From Bradyrhizobium elkanii USDA 76 (lineage in GTDB: Bacteria; Pseudomonadota; Alphaproteobacteria; Rhizobiales; Xanthobacteraceae), in contig NZ_CP066356.1 of the NCBI RefSeq assembly GCF_023278185.1, positions 8,734,001 to 8,798,000 on the forward strand: DNA of 64,000 nucleotides. The letters run 5' to 3'. Shown in pieces: positions 24,889-35,762 of the stretch; position 1 is the stretch's first letter; each line of letters begins with the position of its first letter. Under the pieces are notes generated by a model. The model had not been told where the DNA came from. It searched no databases and saw only the letters and a program-made list of their open reading frames with translations. Position numbers and translations under genes: made by a program.

Positions 24889-26109
24889 CTAGTTCGATTC
24901 GCCGGTATCCTGCACGCTCTGCAGATAGACATATACGTTTCTGAGCTCGTCGTCGTTGAAGACGTCCTTCCAGGCCGGCATGCCCTTGGCCGGCCGCCCG
25001 TCATGGACCGTCTTCCAGAATGTCGATTCCATGTCGTCAGCATAGCGCTTCTTGAGCAGCCTGAGATCGATCTTTCGCTCGGCCTGCACCGCGTCCGGGC
25101 CGTGGCAATGCGCGCAGGTTCCGTTGAAGACTTCCCGCCCGGCGGTGGCATCCCCCTTGGCGTCCCCTTTGGCATCGCCTGCGGTCGCGGCGGTCTGAAT
25201 CGGCTTTTCGGCCGCGGCCGCCTGCCCGACCGTGACGGGCTCGCTGGCGCCGACGGACGACGTCGTCGCCCGGTCGGCCTCGCCGAACTTCACCGGTGCG
25301 CCGTTCGGCACGCCATATTTGGCAAACAGGGCGGAAATCTCCGCCTGCAGCCCCGGCAGCACGCCGTCGACTTCATCGCGCAGCGCACCGGACGCCTTGG
25401 CGAAACCGATCGCGGTCGCCCAGAGCAGGCCGTCGCCCTCGGTCGGCACGATCTGATATTTGTCGCCGTAGCTGGTCTTGTTGAGCCAGCCGGCCACCGG
25501 CGCCCAGATGAAGGCGATGTCGACCTTGCCCTGTTCGAGCGCCGTCATGCCCTCCTCCGGGCTGAGCACGGTCACCTTCTGGATGTCGTCGCGCAGCGCG
25601 AGCAGGTTCTGCGGGGTCGATTGATATTGCACCGCAACCCGCAATCCCCTGAGGTCGTCGATGCCGGCAAGCTTGCGATCCTTGCCACCGACCAGTGCAT
25701 AGCCTTCATGGGCGATCGGCTTCGAGAAGATCACCGCCGGGCCCATGAAATCGTCGATCAAAGGCAGGCCGACCATGGCGTCGCACTGCTTGCTGAGCAG
25801 CGTCTCCCGCACGGTGCGCTTGCCGAAATAGGACTTGTACCAATTGGTGCTCACCGTCCGGCCGAGCTTTTGCGCCACCGCCTGGCCGATCTCGAGATAG
25901 AGGCCGGGCTTGCCCGGGTCGTCACTCGAGAACGGCAGGTTGGTGGGGTCGGCGCAGAGCCGCAGCGGCGGTCTTGTCTCGTCGGCGCCGGCCGCCAGGG
26001 CCGGCACCAGAAGCAGCGCGGAGAGCAGCACGGTCCGGATTGCATGTTCCAACCGCGTGTTGCGCGAGGGGGTGCGCAGTTCGTTTCGGGCGATGCAAGA
26101 CACGGACAA
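24889..26109 (-). CDS. MxaJ/XoxJ-like binding protein fused to cytochrome c
   Basis: The 406-residue periplasmic protein starts at TTG 26109 with AGGAGG five bases upstream. A signal peptide (about 23-42) is followed by a periplasmic binding domain (about 48-280) that begins LRLCADPTNLPFSSD, typical of quinoprotein-dehydrogenase-associated binding proteins. After an Ala/Thr/Asp-rich linker with repeated GDAKGDA, residues about 322-400 form a class I cytochrome c: haem motif CAHCH (Cys332, Cys335, His336) and likely Met ligand in KGMPAW. In methylotrophs these functions are two genes, xoxJ and xoxG. The fusion lies 21 bp downstream of the quinoprotein dehydrogenase gene and should accept its electrons. 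Confidence 0.88.
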   Translation of the reverse strand: MSVSCIARNELRTPSRNTRLEHAIRTVLLSALLLVPALAAGADETRPPLRLCADPTNLPFSSDDPGKPGLYLEIGQAVAQKLGRTVSTNWYKSYFGKRTVRETLLSKQCDAMVGLPLIDDFMGPAVIFSKPIAHEGYALVGGKDRKLAGIDDLRGLRVAVQYQSTPQNLLALRDDIQKVTVLSPEEGMTALEQGKVDIAFIWAPVAGWLNKTSYGDKYQIVPTEGDGLLWATAIGFAKASGALRDEVDGVLPGLQAEISALFAKYGVPNGAPVKFGEADRATTSSVGASEPVTVGQAAAAEKPIQTAATAGDAKGDAKGDATAGREVFNGTCAHCHGPDAVQAERKIDLRLLKKRYADDMESTFWKTVHDGRPAKGMPAWKDVFNDDELRNVYVYLQSVQDTGESN

Positions 26110-26130
26110 TGCTGCCTCCTGGGCGATCGT

Positions 26131-27846
26131 TTACTGCAGGGCGAACACGAACAGCGAGCCGCCTTCGGGCGCCGCGGCGACCATCTTCTTGCCGATGTCA
26201 CCGAGGAAGGCCGGCAGCGCCGCGGTGCGTCCGACCACGATCGCGACATACTGCTTGCCGTCGACCGAATAGGTCACGGGACCTGCACCGATGCCGCTGC
26301 CGAGGTTCTTGCTCCACAGCACCTTGCCGTTCTTGGCATCGATGGCGCGGAAGTCGCCGTGCAGATTGCCGGAGAACACCAGATTGCCGCCGGTCGTCAG
26401 CGTGCCGCCATTGAAGGGCAGGTCTTCCTTGATGCTCCACACCTTCTTGTTGGCGATCGGATCCCAGGCCACGAGCTCGCCGAGGAAGCCGCCGGGACCC
26501 GGCTTGGTCGGGAACTCGGCGCCGAGATAGAACACGCCGCGCTTGTAGTTCACGTCGGAGACCGACCAGTCCATGCAGACATTGTTGCTCGGGATGTAGA
26601 CGAGGCCGGTCTGCGGATTGAACGACATCGGCTGCCAGTTCTTGCCGCCGATCAGGTTCGGGCAGATGTCCTTGGCGGGATGGCCCGGGCCCGGACGCTT
26701 GTCCGGATCCTCTTCCGCCCGCATCGTGTTGATGTCCCACTTCTTGGCCCAGTTGGCGAAGACGTATTTCTCCGCGGAGATCATTTTGCCGGTCTCGCGG
26801 TTGGCCACGAAGAAGAAGCCGTTGCGGTCCGCCTTCATCAGCACGGGCGTCTCGGTGCCCTTGATCTTGAGGTCGGCGAGCAGCAGCTCGTTGACACCGT
26901 CATAATCCCAGGCGTCGGCCGGCGTGCCCTGGATGTGCCACTTGATCTTGCCGGTGTTGGGATCGATCGCCAGCGTCGAGGCCGTGTAGAGGTTGGTCAG
27001 CTTGCCGAAATTGCCGTCGCCGGTGGAGCGCACCGCGGTATTCCACGGCCCCGGATTGCTGGTACCCCAGTAGACGGTGTCGGACTTGGCATCGTAGGAG
27101 CCGACCAGCCAGGCGGCGCCGCCGCCATGCAGCCCGGTGTCGCCCTTCCAGGTGTCGCTGCCGGGCTCGCCCGGTGCCGGCACCGTGTAGGTCTGCCAGA
27201 GCAGCTTGCCGTCCTTGAGCGAAAACGCCTGCAACGCGCCCCGGACGCCATATTCACCGCCGCCGAAGCCGGTAATGACCTTGTCGCGGACGACGAGCGG
27301 CGGCGAGGTAATGACCGAGCCCTGCTTGTAGTCGACCACCGTCGAAGTCCAGAGCTCCTTGCCGGTCTCGGCGTCGAGCGCGGTCAGCTTGCCGTCGAGC
27401 CGGCCGACGAAGATCTTGCCGTCGGCATAGGACACGCCGCGATTGTTGACGTCGCAGCAGGCGTATTGAAGCACGTCATCCGGAATATCGGGCTGCCAGG
27501 TCCATTTGCGGGCGCCGGTCGCGGCATCGATCGCATAGACGTATTTGGGGCCCCAAGAGGTCGACACATACAGGTTCTTGCCGATCACGACCGGCGACGA
27601 CTCGTTGGAGCGGAGCGAAGCCAGCGACAGCGAGTAGACCAGCTGCAGCTTGCCGGCGTTCTCCGAGTTGATCTGCTTCAACGGGCTGAAGCGCGTATTG
27701 CCGTAGTCGTGGCCGGCGATCGCCCATCCGTTGGGATCGGACGCCGCCTTCACGACGGAATCATTCGCTTTCGACGCGCCAACGCCTGCCAGCACCATGG
27801 CGACCAGCGACACGCCGGCAAAGAAAATCCCGCTCCTCAGCTTCAT
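26131..27846 (-). CDS. PQQ-dependent alcohol dehydrogenase, lanthanide type (XoxF/ExaF/PedH-like)
   Basis: The 571-residue periplasmic quinoprotein oxidises a primary alcohol with PQQ. A signal peptide covers about residues 1-28. Family features are the vicinal disulfide pair Cys130-Cys131 in YACCDVNNRG, eight-bladed propeller Trp motifs such as GKLTALDAETGKELW, and the active site WDYDG with catalytic Asp314. Asp316, two residues later, is the extra ligand that marks lanthanide-dependent enzymes; calcium enzymes carry a small residue there. Substrate (methanol or ethanol) cannot be fixed from sequence. It leads an operon with the binding-protein/cytochrome fusion. No PQQ biosynthesis genes are in the window. 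Confidence 0.9.
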   Translation of the reverse strand: MKLRSGIFFAGVSLVAMVLAGVGASKANDSVVKAASDPNGWAIAGHDYGNTRFSPLKQINSENAGKLQLVYSLSLASLRSNESSPVVIGKNLYVSTSWGPKYVYAIDAATGARKWTWQPDIPDDVLQYACCDVNNRGVSYADGKIFVGRLDGKLTALDAETGKELWTSTVVDYKQGSVITSPPLVVRDKVITGFGGGEYGVRGALQAFSLKDGKLLWQTYTVPAPGEPGSDTWKGDTGLHGGGAAWLVGSYDAKSDTVYWGTSNPGPWNTAVRSTGDGNFGKLTNLYTASTLAIDPNTGKIKWHIQGTPADAWDYDGVNELLLADLKIKGTETPVLMKADRNGFFFVANRETGKMISAEKYVFANWAKKWDINTMRAEEDPDKRPGPGHPAKDICPNLIGGKNWQPMSFNPQTGLVYIPSNNVCMDWSVSDVNYKRGVFYLGAEFPTKPGPGGFLGELVAWDPIANKKVWSIKEDLPFNGGTLTTGGNLVFSGNLHGDFRAIDAKNGKVLWSKNLGSGIGAGPVTYSVDGKQYVAIVVGRTAALPAFLGDIGKKMVAAAPEGGSLFVFALQ

Positions 27847-28250
27847 TGGCTTCCTCCAATATGGTTTTGTTGCCGCGATGGATGCATCGCGCGCGCGGAT
27901 CGCTACCGAATTTCATGAACCAGCGATCTTCTGCCGCTGCGTCGGCGATGAAAATGACAGCAACGCCTTTGCGTCGTTATAGGCGGAAGGTAGTAGCGAT
28001 CGCGGCGACGATTTTTGCGTACCGCAGGCTGCAGCGGATTGCCGAAAACCGCTTGCGCCGCCGGGCATTTTCGTCGCGCCGGAGTGCGCCGCCGGCAGCT
28101 TGCAAATTGCCCATTCAACGGCTGCCTGCTAGGATTAGAGGTACTGCCCGGCGCCTTCATGACAGGGCCGCGACTACGACTTTGATCGCGGTTACGACCC
28201 ACATGAAGCGTGGTCTACTGGGCCCATAACGAAGCTATTGGGAGAAACGC
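27847..28250. other. divergent promoter region of the PQQ dehydrogenase and cox operons
   Basis: No protein-like frame lies in these 404 bases. Both flanking operons start here in opposite directions. GGGAGAAACGC immediately precedes the GTG of the 2Fe-2S gene. I find no convincing operator palindrome. Confidence 0.5.
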
Positions 28251-28736
28251 GTGTCTACAGTCAAACTGACGGTAAACGGCAAGGCGGTCTCGGTCGACGT
28301 TGAGGACCGAACCCTCCTCGTGCACCTCTTGCGCGAAAACCTTAACCTCACAGGCACCCATGTCGGCTGCGATACCAGCCAATGCGGCGCCTGCGTCGTC
28401 CATGTCGATGGACGGGCGGTCAAATCCTGCACCATGCTGGCCGGCCAGGCCGCGGGCTGCAACGTCACCACGATCGAAGGCCTCGCCAAGGGCGACGAGC
28501 TGCACCCGATGCAGGCGGCGTTCCGCGACAATCACGGCCTGCAGTGCGGCTATTGCACCCCCGGCATGATCATGTCCGCGGTCGACATCGTGCACCGCCA
28601 TGGCGGCAAGCTCGACGAGGAAACGGTTCGCCACGAGCTCGAAGGCAACATCTGCCGCTGCACCGGGTACCACAACATCATCAAGGCGGTGCTCGACGCT
28701 GCCGCGCGCATGAAGGTTGCGCAGGCCGCCGAATAG
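28251..28736 (+). CDS. xanthine oxidase/CO dehydrogenase family 2Fe-2S subunit
   Basis: The 161-residue small subunit carries two [2Fe-2S] clusters. The plant-type ferredoxin motif [10 protein letters not shown] with a later Cys (KSCTML) lies at about residues 41-62, and the second, helical cluster motif CGYC..GM and CRCTGY at about 101-137. It passes electrons from the molybdenum site to FAD. The GTG start has GGGAG nine bases upstream. The order small-large-medium in this operon is typical of form II, CO-dehydrogenase-like enzymes. Confidence 0.92.
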   Translation: MSTVKLTVNGKAVSVDVEDRTLLVHLLRENLNLTGTHVGCDTSQCGACVVHVDGRAVKSCTMLAGQAAGCNVTTIEGLAKGDELHPMQAAFRDNHGLQCGYCTPGMIMSAVDIVHRHGGKLDEETVRHELEGNICRCTGYHNIIKAVLDAAARMKVAQAAE

Positions 28737-28822
28737 CGCGCACCGCACACGATCAAGCTCACCACCGCCGGTCTCGATGGAAACGGCGGGCAAATCGAAT
28801 CTCCGGTCGGGAGGACTAGACA

Positions 28823-31162
<2,340 letters not shown>

Positions 31163-31175
31163 GGGAGGAAGAGCC

Positions 31176-31976
31176 ATGTACGAGACCAATTATCACCGCG
31201 CTTCCTCGGTCGCCGACGCCGCCGCAACCTTCGCCAAAGGCGCGGAATCAAAATTCCTCGCCGGCGGTCAAACCCTGCTTCCCGTGATGAAGCAGCGCCT
31301 CGCCGCACCTTCCGACGTGATCGACCTCTCCAAGGTGCAGGAGATGATCGGCATCGAGGTTTCGGGCGACACCGTCACCATCAAGGCCGCTACGCCGCAT
31401 TACGATGTGGCGCAAAGCGATGCGGTCAAGAAGGCGATCCCCGCGCTCGCCAATCTGGCGTCGGAGATCGGCGATCCCGCCGTGCGCTATCGCGGCACGA
31501 TCGGCGGTTCACTCGCCAACAACGACCCGGCGGCGGACTATCCGGCGGCGGTGCTGGCGCTTGGCGCGACGGTCAAGACCAACAAGCGATCAATCGCGGC
31601 GGAGGACTTCTTCAAGGGCCTGTTCTCGACGGCACTCGAGGATGGCGAGATCATCACCGCGGTGTCGTTCCCCGTTCCGGCCAAGTCGGGCTATGCGAAG
31701 TTTCCGAACCCGGCCTCGCGCTTCGCGCTGACCGGCGTGTTCGTCGCCAAGACCAAGTCGGGTGACGTCCGCGTCGCCGCGACCGGCGCGTCGCAGAGCG
31801 GCGTCATGCGGGTTGCGCCGATCGAGCAGGCGCTGAAGGCGAACTGGGCTGCCTCGGCGCTCGACAGCGTGACGATCCCGGCGAGCGGCCTGCTCGCCGA
31901 CATCCACGGGTCGGCAGACTATCGCGCGAACCTGATCAAGGTGATGGGGCAACGCGCGGTGACCGCTGCTGGCTGA
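31176..31976 (+). CDS. FAD-binding medium subunit of the molybdenum hydroxylase
   Basis: The 266-residue subunit has the two FAD motifs of the family, AGGQTLLP near residue 29 and TIGGSLANNDPAADYP near 108, followed by the CO_deh_flav_C-type C-terminal domain. It begins 13 bases after the large subunit, with GAGGGAGGA upstream. It accepts electrons from the 2Fe-2S subunit and passes them to an unknown acceptor. No coxD/coxG-type maturation genes follow. Confidence 0.92.
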   Translation: MYETNYHRASSVADAAATFAKGAESKFLAGGQTLLPVMKQRLAAPSDVIDLSKVQEMIGIEVSGDTVTIKAATPHYDVAQSDAVKKAIPALANLASEIGDPAVRYRGTIGGSLANNDPAADYPAAVLALGATVKTNKRSIAAEDFFKGLFSTALEDGEIITAVSFPVPAKSGYAKFPNPASRFALTGVFVAKTKSGDVRVAATGASQSGVMRVAPIEQALKANWAASALDSVTIPASGLLADIHGSADYRANLIKVMGQRAVTAAG

Positions 31977-31997
31977 TAGCGCCTAAACACAAGTCCG

Positions 31998-32033
31998 GAA
32001 CGGCGCGCAGCGATGCGCGCCGTTCGCGTTTTT
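31998..32033 (+). terminator. rho-independent terminator of the cox-like operon
   Basis: The perfect stem GAACGGCGCGCA / TGCGCGCCGTTC with loop GCGA is followed by GCGTTTTT, 22 bases after the last stop. Confidence 0.88.
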
Positions 32034-32087
32034 ACCGGCGGCACAGGACAAAAGACGCTTGCCACATTCCGCATTAGGCGAGACAAT

Positions 32088-32103
32088 TTAGCTAATCAGC
32101 TAA
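32088..32103. promoter_or_regulatory. palindromic operator candidate
   Basis: TTAGCT-AATC-AGCTAA is a perfect 6-bp inverted repeat with a 4-bp spacer in an AT-rich patch, 107 bp before the CaiB/BaiF start. It could bind a TetR- or GntR-type dimer; no such regulator gene is adjacent. Confidence 0.45.
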
Positions 32104-32209
32104 TTAAAAATACCGTCCCACGGACGGCTGGGAGAACGCATGAAGTTCGGCACCAAGCCAGCCGTGACATCTCAGCCGCCTCGCGCCCCGCAACCAACGG
32201 AATGACAAC

Positions 32210-33322
32210 GTGCTCGATAAACCCGCCTCCCAGACCGCCGCTCGCACCTCGGGCCCGCTCGCCGGCTTCCGCATCGTCGAATTCGCCGGCATCGGCCCCG
32301 GCCCTTTCGCCTGCATGCTGCTCGCCGACATGGGCGCCGAGGTCATCACCCTCGACCGGATCGGCGCGGGCAAGAATCTGAAGGCGGTCGCAACCCGCGG
32401 CCGCAAGGTCATCGAGCTCGATCTCAAGAACAAGGCGGCGGTTGCCGAAGCGCTCGACCTGCTCGGCCATGCCGACGCGCTGATCGAGGGCTTTCGTCCC
32501 GGCGTGATGGAGCGCCTCGGCCTCGGCCCGGACGTGGTGCTCGCGCGCAATCCAAAACTTGTCTATGGCCGCATGACCGGCTGGGGCCAGGAAGGCCCGC
32601 TGGCGAATGCCGCCGGCCACGACATCAACTACATCTCGATCACCGGCGCGCTGGCTGCGATCGGAACCAAGGAGAAGCCGGTACCGCCGCTCAACCTGGT
32701 CGGCGATTTCGGCGGCGGCGCGCTCTACCTCGTGGTCGGCGTGCTCGCCGCGCTGCTGGAAGCGCAGAAGTCCGGCAAGGGCCAGGTGGTCGATACCGCG
32801 ATGTGCGACGGCGCGGCCTCGCTGATGTCGATGTTCTACGACATGGCCGCGCAGGGCCGCTGGAGCGGCGGCCGCGACCAGAATTTCCTGGACGGCGGCG
32901 CGCATTTCTACGGCGTCTATGAATGCTCCTGCGGCAACTTCATCTCGATCGGCTCGATCGAGCCGCAGTTCTACGCGCTGCTGCGCAAGCATGCCGACCT
33001 GACCGACGCCGATTTCGACGCGCAGATGGACCGCAAGGCCTGGCCGGCGCTGAAGGAGAAGCTGACCCGGGTGTTCAAGAGCAAATCACGCGCGGACTGG
33101 TGCGCGATCATGGAAGGCACCGACATCTGCTTCGCGCCGATCCTGACCATGGAGGAAGCGCCCAAGCATCCGCACATGGCGGCGCGCCAGGTGTTCGTCG
33201 AACGCCACGGCGTCACCCAGCCCGCCCCCGCGCCGCGCTTCTCGCGTACGCCATCGGCAATCCGCGAGCCGGAGCTGGCGAGCATCGGGGACGTGACGGC
33301 CGAGTGGAAAGCGACGAAATAA
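32210..33322 (+). CDS. CaiB/BaiF CoA-transferase family protein (alpha-methylacyl-CoA racemase type)
   Basis: The 370-residue enzyme belongs to class III CoA transferases/racemases. [20 protein letters not shown] and [11 protein letters not shown] at the N-terminus, [13 protein letters not shown], and the HDINYI segment with His and Asp catalytic residues of 2-methylacyl-CoA racemases are visible; [15 protein letters not shown] follows. It would epimerise 2-methyl-branched acyl-CoA thioesters in branched fatty acid or sterol breakdown. It starts at GTG and stands alone. A CoA transferase is the alternative. Confidence 0.87.
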   Translation: MLDKPASQTAARTSGPLAGFRIVEFAGIGPGPFACMLLADMGAEVITLDRIGAGKNLKAVATRGRKVIELDLKNKAAVAEALDLLGHADALIEGFRPGVMERLGLGPDVVLARNPKLVYGRMTGWGQEGPLANAAGHDINYISITGALAAIGTKEKPVPPLNLVGDFGGGALYLVVGVLAALLEAQKSGKGQVVDTAMCDGAASLMSMFYDMAAQGRWSGGRDQNFLDGGAHFYGVYECSCGNFISIGSIEPQFYALLRKHADLTDADFDAQMDRKAWPALKEKLTRVFKSKSRADWCAIMEGTDICFAPILTMEEAPKHPHMAARQVFVERHGVTQPAPAPRFSRTPSAIREPELASIGDVTAEWKATK

Positions 33323-33330
33323 ATCTCGGT

Positions 33331-33458
33331 GTCGTCCCGGCGAAAGCCGGGACCCATAACCCCGGAACGTCGTTGTAGCGCACGATCGTTCCGCGGGACT
33401 ACGAACCAACACACTCGATAGATTCCGCGGTATGGGTCCCGGCTTTCGCCGGGACGAC
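33331..33458. repeat. composite palindromic intergenic repeat, copy B
   Basis: Facing units at 33331-33358 and 33431-33458 match copy A, with CCCGGC-GAAA-GCCGGG stems in place of CCTGGC. It lies between the convergent CaiB/BaiF and hppD genes. Confidence 0.85.
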
Positions 33459-33496
33459 ATCTGTTGGTTTTGCGCTAGTGCAGCGTTACGACGCGC

Positions 33497-34615
33497 TCAC
33501 GCCGCGTGATCGACCTTCAGCACGCCGCGGCGGATCTGGTCTTCCTCGATCGATTCGAACAGCGCCTTGAAGTTGCCTTCGCCAAAACCGTCGTCGCCCT
33601 TGCGCTGGATGAATTCGAAGAAGATCGGCCCGATCGCGTTCGCCGAGAAGATCTGCAGCAGCACCTTGGTCTGGCCGCCCTCGACCACGCCCTCGCCGTC
33701 GATCAGGATGCCGTTGGTCTTGAGCCGCGCGACGTCCTCGCCATGCTGCGGCAGGCGGACGTCGATCCGCTCGAAATAAGTGTCGGGCGGCGACGGCATG
33801 AACGGCAGGCCATCGGCGCGCAACCTCTCGACCGTCGCGTGGATATCGCGCGCGCCGCAGGCGATGTGCTGGATGCCCTCGCCGCGATAGACGTTGAGAT
33901 ATTCCTCGATCTGACCGGAATCGCCGGCGTCCTCGTTGATCGGGATCCGGATCTTGCCGTCCGGGCTGGTCAGCGCGCGGGAGAACAGGCCGGACGCGCG
34001 GCCTTCGATGTCGAAGAAGCGGATCTGGCGGAAGTTGAACAGCTTGGCATAGAAGCCGGTCCAGACATCCATCCGGCCGCGATGGACGTTGTGGGTGAGG
34101 TGATCGATGTAATACAGGCCCGAGCCCGCGGGGCGCGGGTTGGCCGCGCCGAGCCGTTCGAACTCGGCATCATAGGCCGAACCCTTGGCGCCGTAGCGGT
34201 CGACGAAATAGAGCAGGCTGCCGCCGATGCCCTTGATCGCGGGCACATCGAGCGTCTTCGCCGCGGGCGAGACATCCGCCGGCTCCGCACCGAGCGCGAT
34301 CGCACGCTCATAGGCGTGCCTGGCGTCGACCACGCGGAACGCCATCGACGGCGCGCAGGGGCCGTGCGCGGCGACGAAGTCGAAGCCGTGACTACCCGGC
34401 TCCTCATTGACGAGATAGTTGATGTCGCCCTGACGATAGACCGTGATGGCCTTGGTGCGGTGGCTGGCGACCGCGACAAAGCCCATCAGCTTGAACAGGG
34501 CGTGCAGCTCGCCAGGATTCGGATGGGCATATTCGACGAATTCGAAGCCGTCGGTGCCCATCGGGTTCTCAGTGCTGATCTCGGCCGGCGGCGCATCGTG
34601 CGGAAACGGACCCAT
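33497..34615 (-). CDS. hppD: 4-hydroxyphenylpyruvate dioxygenase
   Basis: The 372-residue Fe(II) dioxygenase converts 4-hydroxyphenylpyruvate to homogentisate. The ATG at 34615 has GGGAG eight bases upstream; the frame continues much further but only as antisense of the divergent regulator. Two vicinal-oxygen-chelate domains are present. The iron ligands are visible in YIDHLTHNV, GIQHIACG and FFEFIQRKG (His, His, Glu). Product feeds hmgA and fahA, encoded 2 kb away on the same strand in a separate transcript. A divergent Lrp-type regulator probably controls it. Confidence 0.94.
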   Translation of the reverse strand: MGPFPHDAPPAEISTENPMGTDGFEFVEYAHPNPGELHALFKLMGFVAVASHRTKAITVYRQGDINYLVNEEPGSHGFDFVAAHGPCAPSMAFRVVDARHAYERAIALGAEPADVSPAAKTLDVPAIKGIGGSLLYFVDRYGAKGSAYDAEFERLGAANPRPAGSGLYYIDHLTHNVHRGRMDVWTGFYAKLFNFRQIRFFDIEGRASGLFSRALTSPDGKIRIPINEDAGDSGQIEEYLNVYRGEGIQHIACGARDIHATVERLRADGLPFMPSPPDTYFERIDVRLPQHGEDVARLKTNGILIDGEGVVEGGQTKVLLQIFSANAIGPIFFEFIQRKGDDGFGEGNFKALFESIEEDQIRRGVLKVDHAA

Positions 34616-34723
34616 GGCGGTAACTCCCTGATTTGTCTGGAGATCAGTTTCCGTCACCTGCTGCGCAACGTGCGTGCAAAATGGGTCCCTTTTTGCTATT
34701 CTCGCGCACGATCCGTGCATGAA

Positions 34724-35215
34724 ATGGACATTCCGCGCATGCCTGACGTCGATGCCTTCGACCTGAAAATGCTCGCCGCGCTGCAGGACGATGGCCGGCT
34801 GACCAACCAGCAGCTGGCCGACTTCGTCGGGCTGTCGGCATCGCAATGCTCGCGGCGGCGGATGCGGCTGGAGGAGGAGAAGCTCATCGCTGGCTACCAC
34901 GCCGAGCTCGCCGGCGAGGCGCTCGGCTTCGGCCTGATCGCCTTCATCCACATCACGCTTGCGACCCACTCGCCCGACAACGCCAAGCGGTTTCGCGAGC
35001 TGGTCAACCGCGTCGACGATATCCAGGAGGCCTACGCACTGACCGGGGATGCCGACTATGTGCTCAAGGTGATGCTGCGCGACCTCAAGAGCCTGTCCGA
35101 CATCGTCAACAACGTGCTGATGCCGCACCAGAGCGTGGCCCACGTGCGCTCGTCGATCGTGCTCGACCGTCTGAAGGAGAGCACGAAGCTGCCGCTGAAG
35201 GCGTTGCAGAGCTGA
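34724..35215 (+). CDS. Lrp/AsnC-family transcriptional regulator
   Basis: The 163-residue protein has an N-terminal winged HTH (DAFDLKMLAALQDDGRLTNQ..., recognition helix SASQCSRRRMRLE) and a C-terminal RAM ligand-binding domain (AYALTGDADYVLKVML). ATG 34724 is used; ATG 34739 is an alternative five codons later. It is transcribed away from hppD across 108 bp, and Lrp-type regulators of aromatic amino acid catabolism often respond to the pathway amino acid, so tyrosine or phenylalanine sensing is inferred. Confidence 0.88.
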   Translation: MDIPRMPDVDAFDLKMLAALQDDGRLTNQQLADFVGLSASQCSRRRMRLEEEKLIAGYHAELAGEALGFGLIAFIHITLATHSPDNAKRFRELVNRVDDIQEAYALTGDADYVLKVMLRDLKSLSDIVNNVLMPHQSVAHVRSSIVLDRLKESTKLPLKALQS

Positions 35216-35296
35216 TGGCGTAAATCGAGGGAAATCCGCCATTCGCTTTTGTGGCTTGGCTTGCAATCATTCCGACAACGGCGAGAGAGACGAACC

Positions 35297-35608
35297 ATGG
35301 CGCTGCAGCTGCGACCGAACTGCGAATATTGCGACAAGGACCTGCCACCCAGCGCAACCGACGCGCGGATTTGCTCCTATGAATGCACGTTCTGTGCGGA
35401 CTGCGCCGAGACCAGGCTCGGCAATGTCTGCCCGAACTGCGGCGGCGGTTTTGCGCCGCGGCCGATCCGTCCCGCCAGGCCGTGGCGGCCGGGCGTCTGC
35501 ACCGTGAACCAGCCGCCGTCGGACAAGCGGGTGCATCTGAAATACAGCCTCGAGGACGTCGCGGCGAATACGGCGCGGCTGAGAGATATCCGGCCGGAGG
35601 AGCGGTGA
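35297..35608 (+). CDS. DUF1272 cysteine-rich protein
   Basis: The 103-residue protein begins LRPNCEYCDKDLPP and holds paired cysteines (CEYC, CSYECTFCADC, CPNC) consistent with two zinc-ribbon sites. This N-terminal part is the DUF1272 domain; the C-terminal 45 residues are Pro/Arg-rich and less conserved. Cytoplasmic; function unknown. GAGAGA lies upstream of the ATG. Confidence 0.85.
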   Translation: MALQLRPNCEYCDKDLPPSATDARICSYECTFCADCAETRLGNVCPNCGGGFAPRPIRPARPWRPGVCTVNQPPSDKRVHLKYSLEDVAANTARLRDIRPEER

Positions 35609-35628
35609 GGTTCGCACGACGTCGGGCT

Positions 35629-35753
35629 CCTTCCCCCTGAAAGGGGGAAGGCGGGATGGGGGTCAGCCGCGGGGCGCCGGCGCGCATGGTGAGAGCAGAT
35701 CCCCACCCGGTTTGCTGCGCAAACCGACCTCCCCTTTTCAAGGGGAGGTGAAG
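35629..35753. repeat. intergenic repeat flanking fahA, downstream side
   Basis: Two hairpins, CTTCCCCC / GGGGGAAG (35630-35650) and ACCTCCCC / GGGGAGGT (35727-35749), bound a GC-rich segment with facing GGATGGGGG and CCCCACCC. A related structure lies on the other side of fahA at 37077-37239. Confidence 0.7.
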
Positions 35754-35762
35754 CAACGCGAG

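Noticed and set aside
34616..35266. Upstream extension of the hppD frame across the Lrp regulator
   Set aside because: The segment is antisense to a clear Lrp/AsnC gene, and ATG 34615 has a good ribosome binding site.
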